This document shows, piece by piece, positions 1 through 9,000 of a DNA stretch of 64,000 nucleotides (within the stretch, counting starts at the first letter, position 1; each line of letters starts with the position of its first letter). A model generated the notes under the pieces. It had not been told where the DNA came from. It did not search any database and worked only from the letters and a program-made list of their open reading frames with translations. The stretch lies in assembly GCF_041431415.1 (NCBI RefSeq), contig NZ_CP107845.1:7006001-7070000 (forward strand), written 5' to 3'. The stretch is from Streptomyces sp. NBC_00513 (GTDB lineage: Bacteria > Actinomycetota > Actinomycetes > Streptomycetales > Streptomycetaceae). Position numbers and translations under genes: made by a program.

Positions 1-1353
1 CGGTTCGCCCTTGTACGGCGACCAGTCCGGATAGGTGCCGTAGTTGGCCAGCACCGCCATGCGGCCGCACTTCACCGTGCATCCGACGACGGACGTGTCC
101 AGCACGAAGCGGTTGTCGTGGATGTCCACCCGCTGTGTCTTCCACCGGCAGTCGGCGTAGAGCGGCGCGGTGGTGATGGTCGGCTGCGCGCAGGTGTCGG
201 TGTCCTTCACCAGCAGCGTGCAGTCACCGGACGAGGTGTTGGCGGGGCTGTTGCAGAACCGGTCGGCGTTCTCCCAGAGGGTGATCCCGGACCAGTTGTT
301 CTCCAGCACGTTGTCATGGATCTCGATCTTGTCCGTGCGGGCTCGGACCCGCGGCTCGCCGCCGGACTCGGACAGGTAGACGGTCGCGAACGGGAAGGCG
401 TCGCCGACGTCGGCCTTCTTGCGGCCCTCGACCCAGTTGTTCCGCCGGATCGTGTTCTTCCGGATGACCGCGTTGTAACTGGTCTCGTAGATCAGCGCGG
501 CACCGTCGTTGGCCTCGACCACGTTCTCCTCGATGCGGAAGTCGTTGTTGTTGGTGTCCGCCCACATCCCGGGACCCCGGTTGTCGTGCACCCAATTGCC
601 GCGCACGTCGGCGCCGTTGACGGCCCAGAACTTGACCCCTCCGGTACAGCCGCAGCCCGGCTGCCGGCGCTCCCAGTCGTCGACGTTGTTGCCCACGATC
701 TCGTTGCCCTCGACCACCAGGTCGCTGATGGAGCCGCCGGACTTGTACGCGTTCACTCCGTACTGTCCGTTGCCGCGAAGGCAGTTGGCGCGGATCCGCT
801 GGCGGGCACCGGCCATCAGCCCGGCACCGGAGTTGTTCTGGATCGTCGCGTTCTCGACCACCCACCCGTCGGCCGAGTCGTGGTTGACCACGCCCTCGTT
901 CTGCGGCGCGACGAACCCCTGCACGGTCAGCCGGCGGATGGTGACGTTCCCGGCGGCACCACCGAACGCGTACTGGTTGGTCTTGCGGCCGTCGAGCACC
1001 GCGCCCGGCGCCCCGAGGTAGCTGTCCCCCTCCTTCGGCAGGACCTGGGCGTAACGGTCGGCTTCGAGCGTGTGCGTCCCCGGTCCCAGCCAGAACGTCG
1101 TGTCCGGGGGGCTGCTCCTGGTCTTCGCGGCCAGGTCTCCGACCACCGCGGGATCGACCGTCACCGCCCCCGCCGGAGCCCGCGCCGGCCCGGCCGAGGG
1201 CGTGTCGCACACCCGGGCCACGGACGTGGTCGGGGTGACGGTCGGCTCCGCCGACGGGCCCGGTGCGCCCGGCGCGCCCACGCACCCGGTCGCCGGCAGG
1301 AGCAGCACCAGCGTCGCCGTCGGCAGCGTCCAGTGCCGCTTCTTGATCACCAC
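1..1353 (-). CDS. Right-handed beta-helix exported lipoprotein (3' end outside window)
   Basis: Reading the minus strand from a GTG at 1353 (another GTG follows at 1350) gives an open frame to the window edge, about 451 codons with no stop. The N-terminus has basic residues (MVIKKRHW), a hydrophobic stretch and a Cys in the context LLPATGC, which reads as a somewhat weak lipobox. The rest is rich in repeated asparagine-containing rungs such as GNEIVGNN, ENVVEAND and DNVLENNW, typical of parallel beta-helix (PbH1) proteins that bind or cleave polysaccharide. GGGAG lies 5 bases before the first GTG. It follows the heparinase-like gene and is last in view in the exopolysaccharide operon. Role inferred: surface polysaccharide lyase, epimerase or binding protein. 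The exact enzyme class cannot be told. Confidence 0.8.
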   Translation of the reverse strand, partial: MVIKKRHWTLPTATLVLLLPATGCVGAPGAPGPSAEPTVTPTTSVARVCDTPSAGPARAPAGAVTVDPAVVGDLAAKTRSSPPDTTFWLGPGTHTLEADRYAQVLPKEGDSYLGAPGAVLDGRKTNQYAFGGAAGNVTIRRLTVQGFVAPQNEGVVNHDSADGWVVENATIQNNSGAGLMAGARQRIRANCLRGNGQYGVNAYKSGGSISDLVVEGNEIVGNNVDDWERRQPGCGCTGGVKFWAVNGADVRGNWVHDNRGPGMWADTNNNDFRIEENVVEANDGAALIYETSYNAVIRKNTIRRNNWVEGRKKADVGDAFPFATVYLSESGGEPRVRARTDKIEIHDNVLENNWSGITLWENADRFCNSPANTSSGDCTLLVKDTDTCAQPTITTAPLYADCRWKTQRVDIHDNRFVLDTSVVGCTVKCGRMAVLANYGTYPDWSPYKGEP

Positions 1354-1362
1354 GCGTTCTCC

Positions 1363-3315
1363 CTAGTCGCGGAACCTGAGTACGGTGGTGAACCCCTCCG
1401 TGCCGTCGACGAAACCGGTGCCGATCAGCGTGGTGGCGGGTTCCTTGCGCCCGAAGCCGTCGGAGTACCAGCCCAGGGGCGGGTCCGTCTCGCCGCGATG
1501 CGCCCGCCAGGACAACTGCCCGGGCAGGTCGAGCACGGCGGAACGGTCCTCGCCGTCCCGGCTCCAGGTGAGCTCCGCCCGGTTGCCCACCAGATCCGCG
1601 GCGATCACCGGGCCGAGGTGGAACGCCAACCGCGCCGCCCGGCGCGGTCCGCGCACCTCGTCGACCACCCGCAGCTCCCGGCTCTCGGCGGTCAGCTCCA
1701 CCCGGCGCCGGTGCACGGACCCCTCGTAGCCGTCGTGCTCGGCGCACCAGCGGGCCGTCCCCCCGTCCGAGGTGGCGGACGCGTCCGCGACCAGGACCCG
1801 GCTGCGGGCGTGCCGGGTCCACAGGAACGGGCCGCCGGAGACGGACTGGTCACCGCCGTCCAACCCCAGGGTGTTGTGGGCGACGGTCGACCGGAAGTAC
1901 CGCCGCCACTCGGGCTGCCCGTGGTAGCAGAACGTCCCCGGGTCGGCGAGCACGTCGACCCCGTCGTGGCGGACCTCCACGGACAGCGCGTCCGCGTGGG
2001 CGTGCGCGGCGATGGACAGGAACCCGTGCGGGCCACCGTCGCAGCGGCACCAGATCCCCGCCGGACCGCGCAGGATGGTCATCCCCGCGTCGGCGAAGTG
2101 GGCCGGCCTGCTCGCCGGACGGGTCACGGCCGGCGCGCCCGGCCGGATGAGCGCGGCCAGCAGCGGGGTACGCACGTCGGCGCCGGTCACCGCGGGCCAC
2201 CACGCGAGCCGGCCGAACACGGCGTCCCCGGTGGCCAGCAGCGAGGCCCAGCGGTCGGTGCCCGCGCCGTCCACGACCAGACCGTGCCCGTCGTCCGCGT
2301 CCCCCTGGCGCGGTGGCCGGAGCCGGCCGTCCACGATGGCCGCGAGGGCGTCGGTCATCCGCAGCAGCACCAGCCGCGTCGTCGCGGGGACCGCCACACC
2401 GCGGGCGTCCGCCTCGGCGATGGCGGCCAGCCCCAGTTCCAGCACGAGGCCGTGGTACTCGGTGGCCAGCTCCCGGTTGAGGCCGGAGCCGAAGGTGTTG
2501 CCCCGCAAATGCCGGTCCAACGACCCCAACGCCTCGTCCCGCCAACGCGCCGAGGAGGGGAACCAGCCGAACGCGCAGGCCGCGGCGAACTGCCCGGCGG
2601 CCTCGGCGACGGCGTGGTTGTTCGCCGAGGACCCCCGGCTGGGGAAGGCGGCCAGCCAACGCTGGTGGTGCCAGATCTGGTCCAGCGCCACCGGGTTGTC
2701 CTCGAAGAGCCCGGCCGCTCCCGGCCAGCCGTCGAGCAGCCGGCGCACCCACACCCAGGACAGGAGCCGGATCCCCAGCTCGATGCCACTGATCCAATGG
2801 ACGCCGCGCAGCGGCGTGTTGGCCGCCCACCACGCCCGAAGGTGCTCGGCCACCCGCTCGGCGTACCGCTCGTCCCCGGAGATCGCGTAGGCGGCGGCGA
2901 GCACGGTGAGGTACTGGTGCCGGGACAGCTCCCAGATCTGCTTGATGTCCCCGACCGCGTCCTCGTCCCGGTAGGGCACGTCGAAGGCGTAACCCCACGG
3001 CGCCCGGCGCCCGGTCTTCGGGTCGAGGCACCAGTCCGGGTCGACCAGGTCGTCGCGGCCCACCCCGAAGTACTCGGCGTGCCCGGCCATCAGCCGGTCC
3101 GCGTCGGCGAGGAGACGCTTCGCGGCATCCGCCGGCACCGCGTCGAACGTCCCCGCGGGCAGTACCGCGGTGAACCGGGCGCCGGACACGACCGGGCGCT
3201 CCGGCAGCGCGGACCGCCACCGGCGCCTGCGCAGCGTGTCGCCCACCCGGCCGCCGACCTCGCGCGGCCCCATCCGGGACAACCGGCGCAGGTACCAACC
3301 CGCGTTCGCGGTCAT
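1363..3315 (-). CDS. Heparinase II/III-family polysaccharide lyase-like protein
   Basis: 650 aa. The N-terminal half is an alpha-helical toroid-like region rich in Trp (HWISGIELG, SANNHAVAEAAG). The C-terminal half carries the heparinase II/III signature around residues 440-470 (AHAHADALSVEVRHDG followed by VLADPGTFCYHG) with the conserved His and Tyr. No signal peptide is visible, so it may act in the cytosol or at the membrane during repeat-unit processing, as is common for such genes inside exopolysaccharide loci. The ATG at 3315 overlaps the TGA of the upstream oxidoreductase (ATGA), so translation is probably coupled. Substrate unknown. A uronic-acid polymer is plausible given the sugar dehydrogenase in the same operon. 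Confidence 0.85.
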   Translation of the reverse strand: MTANAGWYLRRLSRMGPREVGGRVGDTLRRRRWRSALPERPVVSGARFTAVLPAGTFDAVPADAAKRLLADADRLMAGHAEYFGVGRDDLVDPDWCLDPKTGRRAPWGYAFDVPYRDEDAVGDIKQIWELSRHQYLTVLAAAYAISGDERYAERVAEHLRAWWAANTPLRGVHWISGIELGIRLLSWVWVRRLLDGWPGAAGLFEDNPVALDQIWHHQRWLAAFPSRGSSANNHAVAEAAGQFAAACAFGWFPSSARWRDEALGSLDRHLRGNTFGSGLNRELATEYHGLVLELGLAAIAEADARGVAVPATTRLVLLRMTDALAAIVDGRLRPPRQGDADDGHGLVVDGAGTDRWASLLATGDAVFGRLAWWPAVTGADVRTPLLAALIRPGAPAVTRPASRPAHFADAGMTILRGPAGIWCRCDGGPHGFLSIAAHAHADALSVEVRHDGVDVLADPGTFCYHGQPEWRRYFRSTVAHNTLGLDGGDQSVSGGPFLWTRHARSRVLVADASATSDGGTARWCAEHDGYEGSVHRRRVELTAESRELRVVDEVRGPRRAARLAFHLGPVIAADLVGNRAELTWSRDGEDRSAVLDLPGQLSWRAHRGETDPPLGWYSDGFGRKEPATTLIGTGFVDGTEGFTTVLRFRD

Positions 3316-5516
3316 CGCGCCCCCACCAACGTGACCGGCGCCCCGCCGGCCAGGCCGGCCCGCACGGCGAGGGTGGCCGTCGTGGTGGCGACCAACGACT
3401 CCAGGGACACCGGCATCGGCCCGCCGGTCCGCACGGCCCTGACGAACGCGGCCAGCTCGGCTGACTGGCCCTTGTCCCGCGCCTTGGGCAGTCGCGAACT
3501 GACCCATCGCTTCGGGCCGCCCCTGCCGTCCGCGTACACCGACGCACGGACGAAGTCGTCGAGCCGCAGCACCTTGCCGTCCGCGACGAGGTCCAGCGTC
3601 TCCTTGGGGAAGCCGGGCGATCCGGTGGTGACGTAGCTGATGGTGGCGGTCGACCCGTCCGGGTACCGCAGCACGACCTGGAGGTCCTCGTTGCCGGACG
3701 TGGCGACCGCGTACACCGAGACCGGATCGGCACCCAGCAGCCAACTCGCCGTGTCGATGAAGTGGCCGCCCTCGCCGACGAACCGCGACCCCTCGGTTCC
3801 CTGCCGGAGGTACCAGCTGCCGTGTTGCAGCCGGCCGGCGTTGATCAGGTAGCGCAGGCTCGCCGGACCGGTCCGGGCACCGAACCGCTTCCTGGCCTCC
3901 CGCAGGAGCGGCGCGAACCGGCGGTTGAAGCCCACCTGCAACCGGTCGTTGCCGGACTCCTCCACGGCCGCGAGCACCCCGGCCAGTTCGTCCTCCCCGA
4001 GGGCCAGGGGCTTCTCCACGAACACCGCCTTGCCCGCCGACAGCGCCCTGCGGGTCAGTTCGGCGTGCGAGCTGTGCCGCGTGGCGACGACCACCGCGTC
4101 GATGGACCCGTCGCCGAGCACGGCGTCGAGATCGGTGGTCGCCTCGGCGAAGCCGAACTTCCGCTGCGCGTTGGCGGCGGACAGCGCCGTCGTGGTGACG
4201 ACCGCGGACAACTCGACGCCCTCGCGCCGAGCCAGGTGCGGCAGCAGCATCGACGTCGCGTAGTTCCCCGCGCCCACGAAAGCCAGCCGCACCGGCGTCT
4301 TGACGGAACGGGTCGGGCCGGCGGCTCCGCCGCCGCGTCGCACGGCGGGGACGGTCACCGCCGGGGCCCGCGCCTCGCCCGCCTCCTCCTTCTGTTCGGG
4401 GTAGCGGAACAGCACGGCCACGGCCTTCAGATCGCCGTCCTTCAGGCGCCCGTACGTCTCGACGGCGTCGTCGAAGTCGGCGACGTGGGAGACCAGGGGC
4501 TCCACGTCGACGCGACCGCGGGCGAGGAGATCGAGGAAGCACGCCAGGTTGCGGCGCTCGGTCCAGCGCACGTATCCGATCGGGTAGTCCCGCCCTTCGA
4601 GCTCGTACGCCGGGTCGTAGCGCCCGGGGCCGTACGAGCGGGAGAACCGGACGTCGAGCTCCTTCTCGTAGTACGCGTTCCACGGCAGGTCCAGACGGCA
4701 CTTGCCGATGTCGACGACCCGGCCGCGATCCCGGCAGAGTCGCGCGGCCAGCTCGACGGGCTGGTTGCTGTCGCCGCCGGCGGCCAGGTACACCTGGTCC
4801 ACGCCGTGACCGCCGGTCAGCTCGGCGACGGCGACTTCCACGGCCGCGGACGCGGGATCGCCGCAGGCCGCCGCGCCCAGGCGCTCGGCGAGCTCACAGC
4901 GCGCCGGGTCGGGGTCCACCCCGACGACACGGACCCCCGAGGCGGTGAGGAGCTGCACCACCAACTGCCCGATCAGGCCGAGACCGATGACCAACGCCAC
5001 CTCGCCGAGCTGCGGCTCGCCCCGGCGCACGCCCTGCATCGCGATCGACCCGACGGTGCCGAAGGCCGCGTGCCGCGGCGCGAGACCGTCCGGTACCGGG
5101 GTGTAGAGGTTCTTCGGCACCCAGTTCAGCTCGGCGTGCAGCGCGTGCTCGTTGCCCGCGCAGGCCACGAGGTCGCCGACCTTGACGTCGTCGATCCCGG
5201 CGCCGACCTGCTCGACCACCCCGCACAGCGAATAGCCCAGCGGCGTGTAGGAGTCCAACTTGCCCATCACCTTGCGGTAGGTGGCGGGTGCCCCGTTGGT
5301 GGCCACGCTCTGCATGACCTTGGCCACCTGATCCGGACGCGAGCGGGCCTTGCCCACCATCGACATGCCGGCCTCGGACACCTTCATGAGCTCGGTCCCG
5401 GTGGATATCAGCGAGTAGGCGGTCCTGACCAGCACACCGTCCGGCTTGCACCCCGGCTCCGGCACGTCGAGCAGTGCCAGTTCGCCGCTCTTGTAGTTCT
5501 GCACAACCTGTTTCAC
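3312..5516 (-). CDS. Bi-domain oxidoreductase: zinc-type alcohol dehydrogenase fused to Gfo/Idh/MocA dehydrogenase
   Basis: 734 aa. Residues about 1-370 form an MDR alcohol-dehydrogenase domain with a GROES-like part (GYSLCGVVEQVGAGI, GDLVACAG) and a Rossmann fold (VIGLGLIGQLVVQLL). Residues about 405-734 form a second NAD(P)-binding Gfo/Idh/MocA domain (RLAFVGAGNYATSMLL, the EKPL motif FVEKPLALGE, GGHFIDTASWLLG). This two-domain architecture is a known companion of heparinase-like and AsnB-like genes in exopolysaccharide clusters and is expected to oxidise or reduce a sugar intermediate. The middle linker is Ala/Val-rich. Its stop overlaps the start of the heparinase-like gene. Confidence 0.85.
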   Translation of the reverse strand: MKQVVQNYKSGELALLDVPEPGCKPDGVLVRTAYSLISTGTELMKVSEAGMSMVGKARSRPDQVAKVMQSVATNGAPATYRKVMGKLDSYTPLGYSLCGVVEQVGAGIDDVKVGDLVACAGNEHALHAELNWVPKNLYTPVPDGLAPRHAAFGTVGSIAMQGVRRGEPQLGEVALVIGLGLIGQLVVQLLTASGVRVVGVDPDPARCELAERLGAAACGDPASAAVEVAVAELTGGHGVDQVYLAAGGDSNQPVELAARLCRDRGRVVDIGKCRLDLPWNAYYEKELDVRFSRSYGPGRYDPAYELEGRDYPIGYVRWTERRNLACFLDLLARGRVDVEPLVSHVADFDDAVETYGRLKDGDLKAVAVLFRYPEQKEEAGEARAPAVTVPAVRRGGGAAGPTRSVKTPVRLAFVGAGNYATSMLLPHLARREGVELSAVVTTTALSAANAQRKFGFAEATTDLDAVLGDGSIDAVVVATRHSSHAELTRRALSAGKAVFVEKPLALGEDELAGVLAAVEESGNDRLQVGFNRRFAPLLREARKRFGARTGPASLRYLINAGRLQHGSWYLRQGTEGSRFVGEGGHFIDTASWLLGADPVSVYAVATSGNEDLQVVLRYPDGSTATISYVTTGSPGFPKETLDLVADGKVLRLDDFVRASVYADGRGGPKRWVSSRLPKARDKGQSAELAAFVRAVRTGGPMPVSLESLVATTTATLAVRAGLAGGAPVTLVGAR

Positions 5517-5532
5517 CAGAACTCCTGTTGTT

Positions 5533-7467
5533 CTAAGCCGTCAAGTCAGTGCCCTGGCCGGAGCCAGAGGTCGCGCCGCGGTACCAGTACTCGAGGGTCA
5601 GCACGTGCCACAGATGCTTGGAGAAGTCCCGCTGCCCGGAGGCGTCCTCGGCGACCATGCGCGCCAGCGCGTCACGGCGCAGGAACCCGGATTCGACGAG
5701 CACGCCGTCGTGCACCACCTCGCGTACCAGCGGTGCCAGATCCCGGCTCATCCAGGCGCGCAGCGGGGCGCTGAACAGGCCCTTGGGTCGGTACACGATC
5801 TCCCGGGGCAGGATCGAGGTCGCCGCCTCCTTGAGGACGGCCTTGCCCTGCCGTCCGACGATCTTGCGATCGCCGGGTACGGCGAACGCCGCCTTGACCA
5901 CCTCGACGTCCACGTACGGCACCCGCACCTCGGTCGACGCGGCCATGCTGGAGCGGTCCGTGTAGGCGAGGTTCAGGCCCGGCAGGAACATCCGGGCGTC
6001 GCCCAGGCACATCCGGTTCACGAAGTCGTCGAGGTCGTTGTCCCGATAGACGTCCGCGTGCTCGGTCAGTACGTCCTCGACCGTCCCGGCCAGGTCCGGA
6101 TCGATCAGGGCGAGCAGTTCGTCCTGGTCGTACATGGTGTAGCTGCGCCGGAACGCGGTCTCCTCCGGCAGATCGGCGAAGGACAGGAAACGCTTCGCGA
6201 ACCGCACCGACCGGTACCCCCGGCGGGCCGTGGCCACCGGCAGCCGGTCCACGGCGCCGGCCAGGCCCCGCCGCAGGGGCCGCGGGACGCGCTGGTAGCG
6301 CAGCGCGAGCAGGTTGGCCAGGTGCTTGCGGTAGCCGGCGAACAACTCGTCGGCGCCCATCCCCGAGAGCATCACCTTGACCCCGGCCTCCCGGGCGGCC
6401 TGGCAGATCAGGAAGGTGTTGATCGCGGCGGGGTCGCCGATCGGCTCGTCCAGGTGGTACGTCATCCGCGGCAGCAGATCGAGCACGTTCGGAGCGATCT
6501 CGATCTCGTGCAGGTCGACGCCGAACCGCTCGGCCACCCGCCGGGCGTAGTGAAGGTCGTCGGGCATCGCCTCGAACTTGGCGTCCTCGGCGCGGAACCC
6601 GATCGTGTAGGCGGAGATCCCGGGTCGGTCACGGGCGGCCAGCGCGGTCAGGTAGCTGGAGTCGAGCCCCCCGGAGAGGAAGGTAGCCACGGGTACGTCC
6701 GAGAGCAGGTGGCGGCGGGTCGACTCCTCGATGACGGCGGCGAGATCCGGCCGCTCGCCGCTCCGGGCCCGCTCCTGGCCTTCGGCGGCGACGTCCCGGA
6801 GGTTCCAGTACCGGCCGCGCTCCACCCGGCCGTCGGGCCGGCACCGGAGCCAGCTACCCGGCGGCAGCTTCTCCGCCTCGCGGAACGCGCAGCGCGAGTC
6901 CGGCACCCAGTAGTACAGCAGTGAGGCCACCAAAGCCGCGTGGTCCACCTGAAGGGACCCGCCGGTGGCGGCGGCGAGCGCCTTGAGTTCGGAGGCGAAC
7001 ACCAGGCCCCCACCGCGCCGGAGCAGGAACAGCGGCTTGACGCCGAGTTGGTCGCGGGCGAGCACCAGGTCACCGGTTCGCTCGTCGAAGATCCCGAACG
7101 CGAACATGCCGCGCAGCCGGGGCAGGCAGTCCGTGCCCCAGCGCCGCCAGGCCTCCAACAGCACCTCGGTGTCGGAGGTGCCGCGGAAGCGCACCCCGGT
7201 GGCCTCCAGTTCGGCGCGCAGCTCGGGCGCGTTGTACAGCTCGCCGTTGTACGTCAGGACGAGGCCGTCCGAGACCATCGGCTGGGCGCCGGTCTCGGAC
7301 AGGTCGATGATGGCCAACCGACGATGCCCGAGGTGCACTTCGCCGTCACCGGCGCCGTGGCTGTACCTGCCGGCCCCGTCGGGACCGCGGTGCGCGAGGG
7401 TGTCGGTGAGCCGGTCGGTCACTGCCTTCCCGTCCGGCCACCGGTACGTGCCTGCGATGCCACACAT
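5533..7467 (-). CDS. asnB: Asparagine synthase (glutamine-hydrolysing)-like amidotransferase
   Basis: 644 aa. The protein begins MCGIAGTY, so after Met removal Cys2 is the N-terminal nucleophile of a class II glutamine amidotransferase. HRGPDG and TYNGELYN follow as expected. The synthetase half has the pyrophosphate loop SGGLDSS at about residues 263-270 and a conserved C-terminal block (GMGADELFAGY, RVPYVDVEVV, PKGLFSAPL). In the family this makes Asn from Asp. In exopolysaccharide operons such copies are thought to amidate a uronic acid or other carboxylate of the polymer. The position between the chain-length genes and the sugar oxidoreductase favours that role, but it is inference. Confidence 0.85.
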   Translation of the reverse strand: MCGIAGTYRWPDGKAVTDRLTDTLAHRGPDGAGRYSHGAGDGEVHLGHRRLAIIDLSETGAQPMVSDGLVLTYNGELYNAPELRAELEATGVRFRGTSDTEVLLEAWRRWGTDCLPRLRGMFAFGIFDERTGDLVLARDQLGVKPLFLLRRGGGLVFASELKALAAATGGSLQVDHAALVASLLYYWVPDSRCAFREAEKLPPGSWLRCRPDGRVERGRYWNLRDVAAEGQERARSGERPDLAAVIEESTRRHLLSDVPVATFLSGGLDSSYLTALAARDRPGISAYTIGFRAEDAKFEAMPDDLHYARRVAERFGVDLHEIEIAPNVLDLLPRMTYHLDEPIGDPAAINTFLICQAAREAGVKVMLSGMGADELFAGYRKHLANLLALRYQRVPRPLRRGLAGAVDRLPVATARRGYRSVRFAKRFLSFADLPEETAFRRSYTMYDQDELLALIDPDLAGTVEDVLTEHADVYRDNDLDDFVNRMCLGDARMFLPGLNLAYTDRSSMAASTEVRVPYVDVEVVKAAFAVPGDRKIVGRQGKAVLKEAATSILPREIVYRPKGLFSAPLRAWMSRDLAPLVREVVHDGVLVESGFLRRDALARMVAEDASGQRDFSKHLWHVLTLEYWYRGATSGSGQGTDLTA

Positions 7468-7470
7468 GTC

Positions 7471-9000
7471 CTACCGCGCTTCCTGGTCGATGTCCGGGAC
7501 CCGTGCCCATGACGGCCGCTCCGGCCGGGGCCGGTCCGTGCCGTTCCGCCGGGCCGTCTGCTCGCCGTGGCCGTGATGCGCGGCGTGCGACGCGTCCCAC
7601 AGCGTGCCGTCGGTCCGGTCACGCGGATCGGGGTCGATCAGCACCACCCCGATCACCGCGATGCCCAGGTCCGCGAGCTGCCGCGCCACGGTGTGCAGCC
7701 ACGCGGTGCTGCCGTGCCCGGCCCGCACGACGAGCACGGTCCGCGTGCCGAGGTACTGGAGGTCGGTCCACGCCGAGCCGGGCGCCACCGAGCCGACACC
7801 GAGCCGGCGCTCCTGCTCGGACAGGCTCGCGGCGCTCTCGCCGTCGACCACGGTGGGGTCTCCCGGCTTCGGCCGGCGGTGGGCGAGCCGCCGGCCGGGC
7901 AGACCGTCGACGATCACCACCGGAGCCGGCCCCTCCTCCGTCAGCGCGCCGGCGAGGTCCACGGCGATCACACCCGCGGTGCGCGCACAGCCCAGTTCCA
8001 GCAGCGACACCGGTTCCGCGGAGCCGCGCACGGTACGGGCCAGGGTCGTGGTGAGCCGTGTCCTCGCCGCCCGGGTCCGTCGGCGCCGCCAGGGCCCGGC
8101 CGACCGTCGGGGCGTGCGGCGCAGCTCCGCGATGACCGAGGCGCCGAGGTTCGCCGCGATCTCCCGGCGCAGTACGGGACGGTCCGCCACCACGGCGCCG
8201 ACCGCGGCCACCGCGAGCCCCAGGACGAGCCCGAGGACCAGCCCGACCCCGGCATTGGTGACGGTGCTCCTGGGCAGGGAGTGCCGCACCGCGCGCGCGT
8301 CGTCCACGACCTGGGTGCCGGCGATGAGCCGGGGCGTGCCGATGCGCGCCTCCGCGGCCCGCCGGCCGAAGTCGGTGATCCGCGAGCCGAGTTCGGCCCG
8401 GCGGGTGAAGAGCGACTCCATGTTCGCCGAAGCCTTCGGCCCGCTCTGCGGCGACGAGTCACCGATGGCCTTGTTGACCTGCGCGAGTTCGGCCTGCATG
8501 CGGTCACGCTGGTCCAGCAGGGTCTTGGCCTCGGCGTCCGCGGCCTCCCGGATCCGCCTCACGTGGTCCGCGACGAACGCGTCGGCCAGCGCCTTGGCCC
8601 GCGCCGTCGCCTCCGCGTCGCTGCCGGCCGTCACGGTGATCTGGAGCAGGTTGTTGGACAAGCCGATGCCCCCGTAGTCCCGCATGAAGTCCTCTGGTTT
8701 CTCCGGGGATCCGAGGGCCTGGAGGGCCTTGCCGGCGATCCGCGTGGTGTGCAGCAGTCCGACGTCGGTGCGGATCAGCGTTCCGGGGTCGTTCGGCTGG
8801 TCGGCCTGATGTGCCACCAGCACCGTGGTCACCGCGGTCGGCGGCGGGGGCATGAGGACCGCCACCGCCGCGCCGACGAGCAGCCCCAACAGCGCCATGC
8901 AGCACCACAGGCGGCGGCGCCGGCGCACCGCGACCACCAGCGCCTGGAGGTCCACCAGGGGAGCGGCGGCCGCCGGCTCCGAAGGCGTGTGCGTGTTCAC
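7471..9000 (-). CDS. Wzz-like polysaccharide chain-length / export regulator with degenerate kinase domain
   Basis: 509 aa from a GTG at 9000 that overlaps the previous stop (GTGA). There is an N-terminal membrane segment (LWCCMALLGLLVGAAVAVLM), a periplasmic-type Wzz region with coiled-coil potential around residues 150-220, and a second membrane segment (VGLVLGLVLGLAVAAVGAVV). The C-terminal cytoplasmic domain aligns in order with tyrosine-autokinase-like ATPases, but I find no Walker A GxxxxGKS/T, so catalysis is doubtful. A His-rich tail (ASHAAHHGHGE) follows. Likely partner of the adjacent second Wzz-like protein in chain-length control or export. Confidence 0.75.
   Translation of the reverse strand: MNTHTPSEPAAAAPLVDLQALVVAVRRRRRLWCCMALLGLLVGAAVAVLMPPPPTAVTTVLVAHQADQPNDPGTLIRTDVGLLHTTRIAGKALQALGSPEKPEDFMRDYGGIGLSNNLLQITVTAGSDAEATARAKALADAFVADHVRRIREAADAEAKTLLDQRDRMQAELAQVNKAIGDSSPQSGPKASANMESLFTRRAELGSRITDFGRRAAEARIGTPRLIAGTQVVDDARAVRHSLPRSTVTNAGVGLVLGLVLGLAVAAVGAVVADRPVLRREIAANLGASVIAELRRTPRRSAGPWRRRRTRAARTRLTTTLARTVRGSAEPVSLLELGCARTAGVIAVDLAGALTEEGPAPVVIVDGLPGRRLAHRRPKPGDPTVVDGESAASLSEQERRLGVGSVAPGSAWTDLQYLGTRTVLVVRAGHGSTAWLHTVARQLADLGIAVIGVVLIDPDPRDRTDGTLWDASHAAHHGHGEQTARRNGTDRPRPERPSWARVPDIDQEAR

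Noticed and set aside
118..3636. 1172-aa plus-strand open frame over the exopolysaccharide genes
   Set aside because: Shadow of three minus-strand genes with recognised motifs; low-complexity Arg/Gly/Val composition.
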